Shown: positions 10,701-19,867, numbered from the stretch's first letter. The stretch: DNA of 64,000 bases from Sporopachydermia quercuum (GCA_001599295.1 BCGN01000010.1:1-64000); one strand, 5' to 3'. Program-made: numbers and translations. The notes: generated from the letters alone by a model not told the origin.

Positions 10701-11941
10701 GGCATAATCTTCCCGACATAAAGGTTAGCATCGGTGATGGTTAGTGGTCCTCCTTTACGGTAGCACGCGGGACCAGGATGGGCGGAAGCGGATTCCGGAC
10801 CCACCTTGAACACTCCGTTATCGTAGCTAAGGATTGAACCTCCCCCAGCCGCTACAGTGTTGATGTCAAGCTGGGGAACGGCAATCTCCACTCCAGCAGT
10901 AATACCGTGCAAGACGTAGTCGTAGTGTCCATCGTAACGGGAAACATCAGTAGAAGTACCACCCATATCAAAGCCAATAATTGGAGTTTTCTCCCTATGA
11001 TCATAACAGGTGCTGGCCTCGCCAACTACCCCGCCAGCTGGACCAGACAAAAGAGCCTTCAAGCCAGAAAACTCCGTCCAGGGTGCGAGCCCGCCATCAG
11101 ACTGCATGAACTCAACTCTCGTAGTTTGGTCAAATCCAGTAATGAAACCAGATCTAAATGATTCAATGTATCGTTTGATGATGGGAGTAAGATAGGCATC
11201 AACAACAACAGATTGGGCTCGGGGAATCGCCTTGATTGTAGGCATAAGCTCGTGGGAAGCAATGACAAACTCGAATCCCTGTTCCAAAGCCACTTCTTTC
11301 ACTTTTGCTTCGTGCACAGTATAATTATAACCATGAATAAGGCAGATTCCAAGCGATTCAATACCCTTAGCTTTCAAATCGGCTAGCTTAGTTCTTATAT
11401 CATCCACGTCAAGAGGAGTTATGACCCGGAACGTCTGTTTAGTATTTCCTCGTACATAACGAACTGGGTCTTTCTCGACGTAGAAATCGTAGGATATTTG
11501 ATCTGGATCCTCGCTATAGCCGGCACAAGTGACTCTTTCAATCACTTCGACCACTTCTTCGTAAATCACATCCGGTTTCACGATGTTCATGGCGAAAAGG
11601 TCCGGCCGGGTTTGATCGCCAATGGCAAGAAGATCTTTGAATCCTGCAGTCGTAAGAAGGGCACATCGGGCGCCTTTCCGTTCTAGCAAGGCGTTAGTGG
11701 CCACGGTAGTTCCCAGCCGAATGGAAGCTATGGGAGAGGTGTCTAAAAGGGAGTCTTTCGGTATTGAAGTCCTGTTTATTTTCTCCAGGACTCTTCTGAT
11801 GGCCTCAATATTGGCATCGCGATAATTACTGGGATCTACCGACAGAATCTTGAACACATAGTCCTCTTGGCCAGGAATGACCGCCAGGACATCTGTGAAT
11901 GTTCCACCTCGATCTATGGCAATAGTGACTCCAGATACCAT
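7760..11941 (-). CDS. 5-oxoprolinase / hydantoinase family, fused HyuA-HyuB protein
   Basis: 1393 aa from the ATG at 11941; the frame continues to a TTG at 11968, but this ATG places the AIDRGGTFTDV phosphate motif at about residue 8, as in yeast OXP1. The N-terminal HyuA half has the second actin-like phosphate motif (GFDMGGTSTDVSRYDG) and ITEAKGYN / SFGGAGGQN. The C-terminal HyuB half has RLDFSCALFD, NAPHVPVHLGSM, GGTHLPDITLISPVF and SRAHHAEIGG, and ends in a Gly-rich PGGGGYGED segment. The family hydrolyses 5-oxoproline or related cyclic amides (hydantoins, N-methylhydantoin) using ATP. It is about 100 residues longer than S. cerevisiae OXP1: a Ser/Glu-rich insert of about 70 residues separates the two halves (near 9515-9715), and there is a C-terminal extension of about 50 residues. 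Its neighbours suggest a catabolic role, but whether this is the housekeeping glutathione-cycle enzyme or a cluster-specific paralogue cannot be told here. Confidence 0.93.
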   Translation of the reverse strand: MVSGVTIAIDRGGTFTDVLAVIPGQEDYVFKILSVDPSNYRDANIEAIRRVLEKINRTSIPKDSLLDTSPIASIRLGTTVATNALLERKGARCALLTTAGFKDLLAIGDQTRPDLFAMNIVKPDVIYEEVVEVIERVTCAGYSEDPDQISYDFYVEKDPVRYVRGNTKQTFRVITPLDVDDIRTKLADLKAKGIESLGICLIHGYNYTVHEAKVKEVALEQGFEFVIASHELMPTIKAIPRAQSVVVDAYLTPIIKRYIESFRSGFITGFDQTTRVEFMQSDGGLAPWTEFSGLKALLSGPAGGVVGEASTCYDHREKTPIIGFDMGGTSTDVSRYDGHYDYVLHGITAGVEIAVPQLDINTVAAGGGSILSYDNGVFKVGPESASAHPGPACYRKGGPLTITDANLYVGKIMPEFFPSIFGKNEDQPLDYDIVDTKFQELTDRINKDNPGNYKTSYEVALGYLKVANYSMAKPIRAITEAKGYNMCKHNLASFGGAGGQNCVDVATILGMSRVIIHRYSSILSAYGIGLADIVKEGMSPCDEVYSEATRDQLLKLCAVKEENLVQQLVLQGVDLNTINADYYFNMGYRGSETKLMVLRNVEKDFIDLFNETHLREFSFIDPKRDVLVHDIRVRVTGNTGKLSERSPYEDLETVSIRTVGKGIKDMKVQPVWFPLKGSEKGQLCETYVYKIDALAVGDKVDGPAILLDSTQTIVVNPGWQAIVLPRHIVLDGTAMEAAATVAGMAIVTCETTSEDLPLASAPISASASEAGETSSLSSDPESLYVTESSQSSLDILSLSNTDAVSISLVVDPILLAVFQNRFMAIAEAMGITLQKIAISANIKERLDFSCALFDGDGNLTANAPHVPVHLGSMSHCIKYAKAHWEHDLHPGDILASNHPRAGGTHLPDITLISPVFIDGYLRFFTASRAHHAEIGGSAPGSCAADATELYQEGAQFKHWKIVSNGLFDYDGVNKFFVEDPAQYPGCSGTRNLNDNLSDLKAQIAANQKGVNLVKDLFQEYGTATVLFYMSNMKSTAELAVRKFLKHTAKQHRGKLPLRAREILDDGSVIQVTIQIDEETGEAIFDFEGSSDEAFSPCNAPIAITHACVIYSLRLMLAQDIPLNEGCLVPVKVIVPEGSILNPSEHAAVSAANSITAQRLNDTILKAFGLCAASTGSNNTITFGKGGIDPITKKMKPGFAMVETIGGGSGASRGHHGWSGVQCHMTNTKITDPEVLEKRYPVLLREFSLRTNSGGKGKWNGGDGLLRLYEFDEELSITLRSQRRVNCPYGLYGGGPGAMGENKLGRVKNGKVRWIHLPGFAQFMVKKGEMICIATPGGGGYGEDEKARKEREENMFDDYDEFNIATISNYSCYAVQPLAGGSFAAREVLANTSQ

Positions 11942-12291
11942 GATTTGTAACGATGAATGGAATAACAAAGCTGAGATAGAAGATACGAGCTGAGATAGTA
12001 AGCCGAATTAAACAATCCACAGTTCAACAATGAGTAAAACTGGATTCATTCTTGTCATTTTTTTCCCTTTCACTGATCATCAAAGAAAAGCGGCCATGGG
12101 ATGAGGCCTAGGGAGTCTTTTAATATCATGGGGCAACCATTGAAAACCAGATTCGATTACAAGCTTCATACATGGTTGAGATTTAGCTTGTTTGCGGATA
12201 GGAACCACAGACCGTTGTATTATTCCCACATTACTACATATAATGTTGGGGTCATTGCTTTTATGGCTTGAAGAGTCCGTTCAAGGATGGT

Positions 12292-12302
12292 CGGCCGGTC
12301 CG
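12292..12302. promoter_or_regulatory. CGG-N5-CCG inverted repeat (Zn2Cys6-type site)
   Basis: CGG 12292-12294 and CCG 12300-12302, spacer CCGGT, about 350 bp upstream of the ATG at 11941. Same geometry as the sites upstream of the flavoenzyme and the permease. Confidence 0.45.
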
Positions 12303-12363
12303 CTTGCTGGAAGCATCATTTGGGTGAAAATCAGACCAGTGGTTACATACAAAAATCAAACAT

Positions 12364-12379
12364 GTCGGGAGCATCCGAC
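12364..12379. promoter_or_regulatory. GTCGG-N6-CCGAC palindrome
   Basis: Perfect 5-bp arms around a 6-bp spacer (GAGCAT), about 420 bp upstream of the oxoprolinase-like ATG. The arm on the right, TCCGAC, is the same half-site seen upstream of the flavoenzyme and permease. The spacing is one base longer than the other sites, so it may be a weaker or different site. Confidence 0.35.
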
Positions 12380-12400
12380 AGCCTCGAAACTTCAATCTGT

Positions 12401-12415
12401 TTAAGGTTAAGGTTA
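12401..12415. promoter_or_regulatory. TTAAGG-type direct repeat upstream of oxoprolinase-like gene
   Basis: TTAAGGTTAAGGTTA, two perfect TTAAGG units plus a partial third, about 460 bp upstream of the ATG at 11941 and only 21 bp from the GTCGG palindrome. Confidence 0.35.
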
Positions 12416-14384
12416 TTTTTTAAGTGTTTATGCTGTTGTCTTACATGCGCTCTGTCAAGGACCTTCAAAGCTTATCAAGCTGCTTCAAACTCGTTGCTTA
12501 GTCTGATATCAGCAAGTAATGTTTTTATGGAATTTATTTCATGTTGGTGAAAGAGCGTTTTACCACTTGTAAAGGTGTCGGAGGCGAAACTGAAAGTGGA
12601 ACCGCTGGAAGGACAATTAGGTTGTTACTGCAAGCAGTGCATGAAGTCTCTATAGTCTGCAGAAAGGGAAAATCACTAGAACTTTGATTAGAGTCTAAGA
12701 AAGGGTATTCTGGAATGCTTCGCTAAGAGCATGGCTGTGCGTTACTTGTTTATTGACAGTTAATTGATACGAGGTTGATTCATTTATGTAAAATAGCTCA
12801 AACTAAAGTAGGATTACACTATTCGAGTATCTAATAAATAGCTTAATGTAACTCAAATCGAACAATGTAATATTAACAATGCATTGAGATTACGAGTCAG
12901 CCTTTCTGGATTAAAATTGAGTTCTACTATAAATTAAAGTTAGTAATTTAGAGAAAAACTACATAATGTAGACAGATTGAACTTCAATGATGATTCAACA
13001 ATATGAGCAACTGTTATAGTAAAGACTACGGGTTATGCTTGAATAGATTCTGATTTCAACTAGAAGCCAAGTCTAGTTTCACAGCTTAGTATTTAATGAA
13101 CCACCTTCTGCTATAAGAAAAAATAATTTCAGGTTATGTCATTCAATTCACACTATCTGATTTGAATGGGAGAATTAGGTTTCCATGCTGAGTAGAAATT
13201 CTTGAAAAAGAAGTTGCATGAACTTAATTGCATTAGCGATCAAAAGATCAAATGGTGCTTAGAAAACAACAAAAGTGGACTACCTATATGGTTGTTCTTA
13301 GATCAGTGGAAAGCCCCAGTTAAAAAAAAAAAGTAATTGGGGTTGGAATTTGGGGAATCAAACTAATAGACAGGACCGACACTTGGTAAAGAAAGAAAGA
13401 CTAATCGTCATTATTTATTAAATAGGTACTGTATATAGTAACAGTTCAATGTAATATACAAGCCTAGTATGATGATACAATCGTTATGATTTGCATCTAG
13501 TAGTCTCATTTGGAGTGTACTATGTCTTATAAACCTACATTAATTCTCTCCAACTTCTACATAGTATTGAGTATCGTTTGACACTGACTTTCAGCTACTC
13601 CTAAGTTAAACCATTGTATGCGGTACCTTATTTTGGAGGTACTGAACAGCCAAAATCATCGAAATATCATTACCCGATGATGATAATGAACTGAAGAGAT
13701 ATCCAAGCATCTCACTTGAAGTTTGGGAAAAGAATTACATCTATTTATTCAAAGGGATAATACGCTCCAAGGAGTGATAATCAAAAAGTACGATGCTCTC
13801 ATTCCTTTCTCGATCATGAATAAAGTGAGTGCATCAAAATCTGTCAAGAGCACTGCTTGTTTAACAGCTGCCCTAGGATGAGATGGAGATGCTCAGAATA
13901 CAGGGAAAAGCCTCTATGAGAATTAGCAATATGCTTATTCTCATATGGTGACACTCTACTTACACTTCAGTTGTCAATGATCTTTCTTGCCAGGGTATCG
14001 GTTCTTGCTAAAGAGTCCCAGTATAATTTGAAGAATTAACCCAGGTGGTATTAGAAGGTGATTACTCCTATTTACGAAATACAACTATTTGTGAATCATT
14101 GAAAAACCATAAGTAGTACCATATAGACGTATTTTTATACCATGCAGCGTCAAGAATACGAAATCGAAGCTTCGTCATCCTACAACAAAAGCAATGCAGA
14201 GCTCAAATAAAACGGGACACAGTCCTCCAAAAAAAATAGAATTATCGTAAACGACTATCCGAAAATCAATATCGATAAGAATAAAATAGACAAAAAGAAA
14301 TACATAAAATAGACACTAATATTTAGGTACAATACTCAAGCAGCAGCTCAGTAGCCGCTCGTTGAAGACTGGAGATTCAACAGA

Positions 14385-15962
14385 TCACCAAACATATCTG
14401 AAATCAATGTTCTGTCTGTCGGTCAGGTCGAAAAACTCAGAGTTTTCCACCTTCACATATTCTCCATTTTGTTTCATCTTCTCAACCAGGGCATCCTTCT
14501 TCTTGTTTTCCCAAATGTTGTAGAAGGTCAAACCGACCAACAAGGCCAAACATCCGCTATAGAAAACAGGTACACAGATTTTGGCCGTCTTATAACTTGG
14601 GGCTTCGGAAGTGATGAAAGTTTGTGGTCCAACCGCAGATCCCACGCAGAATCCAACTAAATACATAGCATTGCACACAACTTTCTTGGTTCGGCCTGCA
14701 ACATTAGTTGATAAACCTGCCAAAGCTGTGATCATTGTTACAGGAGAAAAGCCAATCAAATAGAAGCCAGCAAGTTGAGCGTTCTTGTTTGAAGTAGCAA
14801 AGGATAACATACAACCAGCCATCAAAGTAACACACATTCCGAAAATCGACAAAATCATAGGATGTTTGATAAGCTTGTAGTAATTAAGAACTCCTAGTAA
14901 TCCTAGTCCGCAGAACTGAACAACACCCATTGGTGCCTTCATGATCAACGCTTTACCTACGTCGTATTTGAACGTTGTGTTCAAGAGAATTGCAGCGTAA
15001 GCAGTGATTCCAGAATTAGGAATATCCACGCAAATAGCAAGCATGAAATAAAACCAAGCTCTTGGCTCCAAAATTGCTTCCTTTGCTTGTTGCCATTTCC
15101 ATTTCTTAGAACCGTATCCTTGTTGATTGTCTCTGATCCGTTCAACTGCAAGCTTCTTTTCCCGGTCAGTGTACCACCAAGCTTTACTGGGAATATCGGG
15201 AATGAAGATCACCATGAGAAGAGCAAGGAAACAGGTGGCACATCCCAGAATTAAATAAAGAGCTCTCCAAGCCTTCAAGGCAAAATTTTCTTGATTCTTG
15301 TAAATGCCGTAAGCCATGCATGAACCAATGATATTAGCCAAACCAGTGAAACAGAAGTAGAAACAGGTTCTGCTAAACTGTTCGTCCTTATGGTAGAAAT
15401 TGTTACAAATTAGAGACAACCCTGTCAATAAAGGAGCCTCGAAAATACCCAGGAAAATACGACTGGCAAGTAAACTGCCATAGTTGAAAGTGGCAGCGTG
15501 AAGAGCGAGAACTAAACCCCACATAAACACGTAGAAACTAACCATTTTTGATAGTGGAAGCTTTTGTAGAGTCCAACTTCCAGGGAAAGCCCAAACAAGA
15601 TAACCAATAAAAAACAGAGTGGTAAGCAAACTGTACATTTGACCATGCATGGGACCATCGTCTACTTGAATACCCATGATTGCGGTATAAGATAATGCTG
15701 ATTTATCGAGAAATTGGAAGCCATAAGCAGAACAAACCAAAGGCAAAACAATGAGATCACACTTATTTCTCATTTTGATATTGGTTTCAGGATCAAGAAC
15801 TTCGTGGTTATCAGAAACATACTGAATAGCCATGTCAGTACTTTTTAAGGCCAGTATAGGAATGCTCCGATCGTCTGAAGATGGGACTTCGCTGGATGAA
15901 ACTGCTTCGATGTCCTTCACCATAATTTCGACATTTTCTTTTTTTTCAGAGATAGCCGACAT
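14385..15962 (-). CDS. MFS permease, allantoate/organic-anion (Dal5-Yct1-Thi73-like) family
   Basis: 525 aa, starting at a good ATG. A soluble acidic N-terminus of about 65 residues is followed by about 12 hydrophobic segments. The first membrane segment is followed by FLDKSALSYTAIMGI, close to the 'LDK..LNYA..MGI' signature of the fungal anion:cation symporters such as Yct1, Thi73, Soa1 and relatives. The loop EREKKLAVERIRDNQQG is the usual cytosolic loop between the two six-helix bundles. The likely location is the plasma membrane and the likely substrate a small anionic nitrogen or sulfur compound or carboxylate; it cannot be specified from sequence. Codon use is AT-rich, unlike the regulator and flavoenzyme. 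Being fourth in line on the same strand, and sharing upstream motifs, it is the natural uptake system of the cluster. Confidence 0.9.
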   Translation of the reverse strand: MSAISEKKENVEIMVKDIEAVSSSEVPSSDDRSIPILALKSTDMAIQYVSDNHEVLDPETNIKMRNKCDLIVLPLVCSAYGFQFLDKSALSYTAIMGIQVDDGPMHGQMYSLLTTLFFIGYLVWAFPGSWTLQKLPLSKMVSFYVFMWGLVLALHAATFNYGSLLASRIFLGIFEAPLLTGLSLICNNFYHKDEQFSRTCFYFCFTGLANIIGSCMAYGIYKNQENFALKAWRALYLILGCATCFLALLMVIFIPDIPSKAWWYTDREKKLAVERIRDNQQGYGSKKWKWQQAKEAILEPRAWFYFMLAICVDIPNSGITAYAAILLNTTFKYDVGKALIMKAPMGVVQFCGLGLLGVLNYYKLIKHPMILSIFGMCVTLMAGCMLSFATSNKNAQLAGFYLIGFSPVTMITALAGLSTNVAGRTKKVVCNAMYLVGFCVGSAVGPQTFITSEAPSYKTAKICVPVFYSGCLALLVGLTFYNIWENKKKDALVEKMKQNGEYVKVENSEFFDLTDRQNIDFRYVW

Positions 15963-16593
15963 TGTTTCTTTCTTTTTTATTCATTACAATGTTATTATGC
16001 ACTTGGGGCGAATTGTCTTACTGCTAATGACTGACTGTGAACATGCCTATAGGTTAAAGAGAATTGTAAAATCAAACTACAACTGGACGAACACCAAGAA
16101 AAACAGGTGGATAGCTTTTCAAATAAATATGGGGAAATCAAACTAGGATTATACTTTGATGAGTCGTTGATAGAACAGAAGCAAGTTCTAGTGCTGAGTA
16201 GATTAACTAGGAATTGTATAATTCACTAGTGCAGTCAAGAGAGTGACATACAGCACAGTTAGTAGTAGTTTCCCTAGTTATTTGATTCTATCATCAAAAC
16301 GACGCTTGATAAGCATCATGTTTCTGAAGTAGGGAATGAAAGTCTGTTATCTGAGATATATGTGGAGATATTGTTTTCCTGCCGTTCTATCGGTTGAGAT
16401 TCTTTTAATCACCACTGAAGCTAACCCAGCTTTGCTGATTTTCGGGTTCAACAGTAGCAGAGAAGCGATCAGTATCGGGCTTCAGCGAAAGATATGAACT
16501 GAAACACAACATTGTTTTCAGAAATTTGTAGCTTTCAGCTATTTGAATCATTTTCGTAGGTATACATTAGAGATGAATCGTTAATCGTTGAGG

Positions 16594-16626
16594 CGGGATA
16601 TCCGACAGGAAAACGATCATGTCGGA
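16594..16626. promoter_or_regulatory. CGG-N5-CCG plus everted GTCGGA half-sites
   Basis: CGG 16594-16596 and CCG 16602-16604 with spacer GATAT form the same inverted geometry as upstream of the flavoenzyme and oxoprolinase-like genes. The right half is TCCGAC (16601-16606), and a second half-site GTCGGA follows in the opposite sense at 16621-16626. The cluster lies about 640 bp upstream of the permease ATG. Confidence 0.45.
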
Positions 16627-16684
16627 GAGATTAGATTGGATCTTATCTGGATTGGGAAGTAGGAAAAGCAGGTACAGGATTCTC

Positions 16685-16703
16685 TTTAACCTTAACCTTA
16701 ACT
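16685..16703. promoter_or_regulatory. TTAAGG-type repeat (inverted orientation) upstream of permease
   Basis: TTTAACCTTAACCTTAACT, i.e. the same repeat on the other strand, about 725 bp upstream of the permease ATG and 60 bp from the GTCGGA pair. Confidence 0.35.
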
Positions 16704-18103
16704 GTAATCATAAGTATATTGGTTTGGAAGGATTTCCAGGATATAGAGAAAGGGCTTTGATTAATATGATGTTTATTGTTTGATTGTTATACAACGTAAT
16801 ATAGTGCTAAGTGTGTAGTATTGAAGAGTGACGTATTGCAAGTTGCGATGTTAGTTCCATTTTCTGTTTAATTGATGCTTATCTTATATGGTATTGCTTT
16901 ATGGAGAATTTAACTGTCCCCAAAGATTGTATGGAAGTCCATTTATGCAGGGAAGAGAAGAGTAGGTGGTTATTTAATGAAATTGCATTAGCTGATTGGA
17001 TGAGATGAAGAAAGGAATACTGCAAGAAAATATTATGTAGTTCAGAAGCATGGCAATGATTGTTTGAAGATTAATAGTTGTAGTCTTCAAAAAAACTATT
17101 TGATTATCACTTAATCGGCTCAGTTCGTCAGTATAAGCGAACAGCTAATAACTGATTGGAAAGACGCACCATTTTCTCGTTCTACTCCTATTACCAATTA
17201 TTATTTGATATTAATTATTGGTCGTATGTTATCATATGTCAGAAGCATGTTGATTTTTGTTTCATGGTTGCGTCGTAATGACTGAATAATTGACTTCCAT
17301 ACTACCTCGTTCAATCCCAATAAACTACTAGATCTCTCTCTTTTTCTCCTATGTTCAACTATTTGCACGAAGTTTTTATTACTTACAACAACTCTACTAG
17401 ACCTTCAATTGCTCCATCACTGTGGGACATGCATACTAAGGAGTCTGAGATATAGCAACTCTTATGCTAGTGCTGATAAGGCATGGATACTGACGGTCAC
17501 CACCAACGGTCACCAGCAAAATTTGTACTTGTGAAGGTATACACTTTCTGTGGGAGGATCTTCTACATTCAGGATCTCTAGGACGACATTTGAGAGTTTC
17601 TCCATATGAGATTTCCTTCGTTTTATACCTTTCTTCACGCCTATTTGTTATCTCCCGCGGTATCGTCGAGTACGCAATCTTCATTTGCTAAGGAAATGTC
17701 AATCACGTGATAACATTGGACCTGTTTGTCCACTTACGAACTATGTCCTCCTGTGATTAAAGAATTTGTGTCACGCCCACTGAAACAAGCTCTGAAAAAA
17801 TCTCTGTGTCACTTGGACACTGTCATCTCTTCATGGCTTACTATTTAAAACCCAATACCCATACTTTTTCTCCTACTTCGTTCTTTTTCTTTTTCACAAT
17901 TAATATATAAGGAAAAATCCTTTTGATCGCTAACTGAAGAACATTGTAAAGGAGATTCTATAAGTAATAGAGCACTTCCTAGTTATATTTGACATCTACT
18001 CATCTAGACATCGCTAGCAATTGACTGCGTAGTTTAGAGTAAGTGTTAGCTTAAGGTGTCATCAAGAAAGCTCTTTAGAGAATCGACATTATCGTCACAT
18101 TTT

Positions 18104-19867
18104 ATGCAAAGTAGAGAGAAAGGAAAGTCAAACAGGAAACCAAAGCATAAACAAAGTGACTCAAATGATGAACGAGAAGCTAAGCACCACGCCAATGGTT
18201 ATGGCATCTACTACCGAGAAGTAGTCACTGGAGAATCTCCAGAGATCGCTGTTGAGAAACTGGATTTATCATTAGATGGAAAGACCTTGTTTGAGGAACT
18301 CGATTTTGGCTTATTATTGGGTGAGAAGGTTACAATTGTTGGTGAGAATGGAGCTGGTAAAACAACGTTCTTCAAGCTTTTAAGTGGAGTAGGTAATTAT
18401 CATTATTCTGGTACTATTGAGATTGAAGGAAGAATCGGATTTCTCCCTCAGCATTTCGAAGATGTTGACGGTGATGGATTGAATATCAATGTATTATTGA
18501 GGTGTATTCATGACCCTAAAATCAATGAGTTTTTAGAACGCTCTTTGGTACCATTCTCTGCAGAATGGCTGCAGGAACTGAACTCTCTTGGTGGTTATGA
18601 GATTTTCAAACAGGTGAATCTTATTGGAATGAATTATGATCTACTTAGGAAACCTTTTAAATTGTTAAGCGGAGGAGAGAAGACAAAGACGTTATTATGT
18701 GCTCTTTATATTCTTGATCCTGACATCATTTTGTTGGATGAACCTACCAATCATCTTGATTCAAAAGGAATTGAATGGTTGGAAAGCTATTTGAAGAAGT
18801 ATAACGGTGGTATTATAATGGTGACCCATGATCGAAGTCTGATTAATGCTGTTTCTAATCGTATCTCTGAGCTTTCCCCTTATACAAAAAAATTCACTCA
18901 TTTCAGGGGTGGGTATAAGAATTATCTAGAGGAAGAAGAGAAAAGGAGAAGAAGATTAGCAGAAGAACGTCAACTTCAAGAGAAAGAATTAAAGAAGTTG
19001 AAACAAAAGTCTACCGAAACGAAGAGTAAAGTCCGAGGCAGAATCATCAGATCAGGTACGGATAGAGAGAAGGCACAATATAATCTCAAAGAACAAGCAG
19101 CTCAGAAGTCTAGTTCAAGAATTATCAACCAGTTAGCTGACAAGGTAGAACAGCTGTCTGACAACTTGGTTGAAGTGATCCCTGAAAGAACTCAAATCAC
19201 ATTTGATTTCTTTGATATCCCCGTTTCTAATCTTGCTCTTCTTTCACTTGTGGTGAACAATGTCTCGAAATCGTTCAAAGAACCCTTATTCAAGAATGTT
19301 TCTTTCACATTGGGCTCAGGTGATAGACTTATAGTTCAAGGTCCAAACGGTTCTGGTAAAAGTACTTTAATGAANATCATCATGAATCGGATTGACCCAG
19401 ATGAAGGTTCGGTGGGAATGAGTAATTATGCCAGGATTGGTTATTTGGATCAAGAGCAAGAAAACTTACCTTTGGATAAATCACCAGTGGCTTTACTGCA
19501 GGAAGATCCGTTGATCAAAGCTACAAAGCAATCGGCTATCAAAAATTTACGTAACTTTGGAATTTATACTTGGCATGATTTGAAAAGTGCTATGAAGATT
19601 TTGAGTGTTGGTTGTCGTCGTAAAGCTCAGTTATGTCAAATTGTTATGCGAAAGTGTTTGATCATTCTTTTAGATGAGCCAACGAATCATATTGATTTCC
19701 CAAGTCTAGAAGCTGTTGAAGAGGCTTTGTTGAGTTTCCCTGGTATTATTATTGCAGCAACTCACGATAGATACTTTACGGAAAAAGTGGGCACAAGGGT
19801 ATTGAATCTTTCCGATTTTAAACCAGATAGCCAACACGAAGACACTGGGACTTTGTCTGATGCTTAG
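18104..19867 (+). CDS. ABC-F family ATPase of bacterial type (ribosome-associated, not a transporter)
   Basis: 587 aa from the first in-frame ATG (18104); the open frame upstream begins with GTG (18056) after a TAG. Two ABC cassettes are present with no membrane segments. First: Walker A GENGAGKTT, signature LLSGGEKTKTLL, Walker B IILLDEPTNHLD, H-loop VTHDR. A Lys/Glu-rich linker (EEEEKRRRRLAEERQLQEKE) follows. Second: Walker A GPNGSGKSTL, a signature reading LSVGCRRKAQL rather than LSGGE, Walker B IILLDEPTNHID, H-loop ATHDR. Yeast's own ABC-F proteins (Arb1, Gcn20, New1) have long N-terminal domains and different cassettes. This one reads like bacterial ABC-F ribosome-protection or EttA-like proteins with an added basic N-terminus of about 50 residues (KGKSNRKPKHKQ). 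Intronless and next to subtelomeric sequence; horizontal origin is inferred. One ambiguous base at 19375 affects one codon. Confidence 0.88.
   Translation: MQSREKGKSNRKPKHKQSDSNDEREAKHHANGYGIYYREVVTGESPEIAVEKLDLSLDGKTLFEELDFGLLLGEKVTIVGENGAGKTTFFKLLSGVGNYHYSGTIEIEGRIGFLPQHFEDVDGDGLNINVLLRCIHDPKINEFLERSLVPFSAEWLQELNSLGGYEIFKQVNLIGMNYDLLRKPFKLLSGGEKTKTLLCALYILDPDIILLDEPTNHLDSKGIEWLESYLKKYNGGIIMVTHDRSLINAVSNRISELSPYTKKFTHFRGGYKNYLEEEEKRRRRLAEERQLQEKELKKLKQKSTETKSKVRGRIIRSGTDREKAQYNLKEQAAQKSSSRIINQLADKVEQLSDNLVEVIPERTQITFDFFDIPVSNLALLSLVVNNVSKSFKEPLFKNVSFTLGSGDRLIVQGPNGSGKSTLMXIIMNRIDPDEGSVGMSNYARIGYLDQEQENLPLDKSPVALLQEDPLIKATKQSAIKNLRNFGIYTWHDLKSAMKILSVGCRRKAQLCQIVMRKCLIILLDEPTNHIDFPSLEAVEEALLSFPGIIIAATHDRYFTEKVGTRVLNLSDFKPDSQHEDTGTLSDA

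Larger units (their letters stand above)
11942..14384. other. Long intergenic region, oxoprolinase-like promoter
   Basis: 2.4 kb with no credible gene on either strand. The first 500 bp hold the oxoprolinase-like gene's presumptive control region: CGG-N5-CCG (12292-12302), a GTCGG-N6-CCGAC palindrome (12364-12379) and a TTAAGG-type repeat (12401-12415). The rest (about 12.5-14.3 kb) is AT-rich and featureless by eye. Confidence 0.5.
15963..18103. other. Divergent intergenic region between permease and ABC-F gene
   Basis: 2.1 kb without a credible gene. It contains the presumptive permease control elements at 16594-16626 and 16685-16703. A short open stretch at 17436-17684 (82 codons, minus) has no recognisable features. 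Sequence at 17843-17851 (TATTTAAAA) could serve as a TATA element for the ABC-F gene. Confidence 0.45.

Noticed and set aside
18039-18044. GTAAGT donor-like sequence just upstream of the ABC-F gene
   Set aside because: No upstream ATG exon and no TACTAAC-acceptor pair before the coding start; the ATG at 18104 already gives complete cassettes.
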